This document shows positions 63,085 through 64,000 of a DNA stretch of 64,000 nucleotides, piece after piece; position 1 is the first letter of the stretch, and each line of letters starts with the position of its first letter. The notes under the pieces are model-generated. The model made no database searches and had not been told where the DNA came from. It was given only the letters and a program-made list of their open reading frames with translations. Source of the DNA: CAVVYA01 sp963752345. Its GTDB lineage: Bacteria > Pseudomonadota > Alphaproteobacteria > SMXQ01. The translations under genes were made by a program, and so were the position numbers. The stretch spans positions 289,000 to 352,999 of the forward strand of contig CAVVYA010000020.1 of assembly GCA_963752345.1 (NCBI GenBank). Direction: 5' to 3'.

Positions 63085-63318
63085 TCAGCCTCTTGCACGT
63101 TTTCGTGATCTGTCGGGCTTCATCAGCTCAAGATAGTTAACATCGAGGGCCTGAGCCAATTCATAGACGGAGACGACTGTCGGGTTGCGCAGGCCCCGTT
63201 CGAGATCGCTGATGTACTGCTGGCTGAAGCCGGAGGCCGCCGACAGCTGCTCTTGCGTCAGGCCGCCTTGTAGCCTAAACCGCCGCACATTCCGCCCCAC
63301 CAGCTTGCGCATATCCAT
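63085..63318 (-). CDS. XRE-family helix-turn-helix regulator
   Basis: 77 residues: MDMRKLVGRNVRRFRLQGGL, TQEQLSAASGFSQQYISDLE (HTH) and RGLRNPTVVSVYELAQALDV. Size and domain match phage repressors or restriction-modification control (C) proteins. It is divergent from the nuclease-like gene at 63460 and lies upstream of the methyltransferase on the same strand, a position expected of a controller. Confidence 0.9.
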   Translation of the reverse strand: MDMRKLVGRNVRRFRLQGGLTQEQLSAASGFSQQYISDLERGLRNPTVVSVYELAQALDVNYLELMKPDRSRKRARG

Positions 63319-63459
63319 GCGCGAAGATCAGCGGAATACACACAATAAGTTTATCACCTTTAATATGTATTTAACCGCCCAATGGCAGGGTTTCCCTGGA
63401 CTTCCTCGACCCGGCAAGTGATCAGTCGGGCGGCGTTAACGGCTCGCGGAGAATACGAA

Positions 63460-63982
63460 ATGCAGCTTGATCCACCGCTCAAGAACAATCACACCGGTAC
63501 AGTCCAGCCGACGGGAAAAGGTCCTGGATCACCTCTTCATTGGGGATTTGCTGCGCTATCTCTGGCGCACCCGCGACTGCAATGTGGAGGTGCTGCGCTC
63601 CGAGGTGGACAACGGCGGCTATGACGTCGTGCTGGAATGCGGCGGCATCATTCGGCATGTCCAGTTCAAGTCCAGCCACCGGGAATCAACGACACGCCAA
63701 ATCGATGTCAATGTCGCGCTATCCCTGAAGCCGAGTGGATGTGTCATCTGGATCATCTTTGATCAGATGACGGTAGAATTGGGGCCCTATCTCTGGTTCG
63801 GCGGTGAGCCCGGGAAGCCGCTGCCGGCGCTTGGTGAACGGGTCTCCAAACATTCGAAAGGCGACGGCAACGGGCATAAGGCGCAACGGCCCCATATGCG
63901 GGAGGTCCGCCGCAGTCAATTCAAGGTTTTGAAAACCATGGAGGATGTCGCCGCTGCTCTCTTTGGCGAGCAGATCGTCTAA
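63460..63982 (+). CDS. Restriction-endonuclease-like protein (apparent frameshift)
   Basis: About 174 residues after correction. ATG at 63460 (MQLDPPLKNNHTGTVQ); one extra C near 63513 shifts into REKVLDHLFIGDLLRYLW, EVLRSEVDNGGYDVVLECGG and IIRHVQFKSSHRE. The pattern D (GYD) ... QFK (QxK) is the core of a PD-(D/E)xK-type nuclease with Gln in place of Glu. The later part, PSGCVIWIIFDQMTVELGPY, is strand-rich. Length is 3n+1. It is divergent from the XRE regulator. The end of the window cuts off what follows. Nuclease activity is inferred. Confidence 0.65.
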
Positions 63983-64000
63983 CATCCGCCGCGGCTTTCC

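Overview
The window is a high-GC, gene-dense chromosomal segment of an alphaproteobacterium, most likely in the order Hyphomicrobiales (Bradyrhizobium / Xanthobacteraceae / Pseudolabrys-like). The evidence is an atpI-atpB-atpE-atpF'-atpF cluster separate from the F1 genes, a CcrM-type methyltransferase, ispH-thrB-rnhA in one neighbourhood, DciA next to mutY, three intact or nearly intact Bug/TctC binding-protein genes, and many GTCACCCCGGAC... and CGTCATGGCCGGAC... palindromes. No species is claimed.

Layout. 1-4.3 kb: rnhA (cut by the edge), a Bug gene, thrB, ispH, a CDGSH protein and a lipoprotein. 4.56-9.3 kb: a terminator, a tandem glycine riboswitch and gcvT-gcvH-gcvPA-gcvPB. 9.6-11.1 kb: two paralogous SAM methyltransferases. 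11.3-13.9 kb: ATP synthase Fo operon with a clear promoter. 14-22 kb: phospholipase D, SMC, a DsbA-like oxidoreductase, DciA and mutY. 22-31 kb: an accessory stretch rich in palindromic repeats (ExoD, DUF5131, DUF488, TPR, CcrM, RNase HII, two GIY-YIG genes). 31-44.5 kb: radical SAM, two sugar/nucleotide transferases, an ion channel, MoaB, lytic transglycosylase, family-4 uracil-DNA glycosylase, ETF-ubiquinone oxidoreductase, a TPR lipoprotein, ispE and a Sel1 protein.

44.6-64 kb looks acquired. It begins at tRNA-Gln(UUG), whose CCA end runs directly into tandem ~235-bp repeats that each end in a tRNA-3'-end look-alike. The same repeat recurs at 54.2-54.7 kb. Between the clusters lies a 9-kb catabolic block: GAF and Bug remnants, a Bug protein, an amidohydrolase, a LysR regulator, a hydroxycinnamoyl-CoA hydratase-lyase, an ADP-forming acyl-CoA ligase of the feruloyl-CoA synthetase kind, and another Bug protein. 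A near-identical operator-like sequence lies upstream of both arms. Right of the second cluster are a membrane-anchored unknown, a PD-(D/E)xK-plus-LysM protein overlapping a soluble GT51 transglycosylase-like protein, remnants of a thermonuclease and a NACHT-type NTPase, a large serine recombinase, a DUF5681 protein, a ParB-methyltransferase fusion, an XRE regulator and a restriction-endonuclease-like gene. This resembles a decayed defence/integration island.

An important caution: about 15 genes, including essential ones (ispH, gcvT), need one or more single-base frame corrections, mostly in short homopolymers. Left of 44 kb these are almost all extra bases; from 47 to 55 kb they are all missing bases. 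I read most of them as sequence error, and give such genes as one feature spanning both frames.
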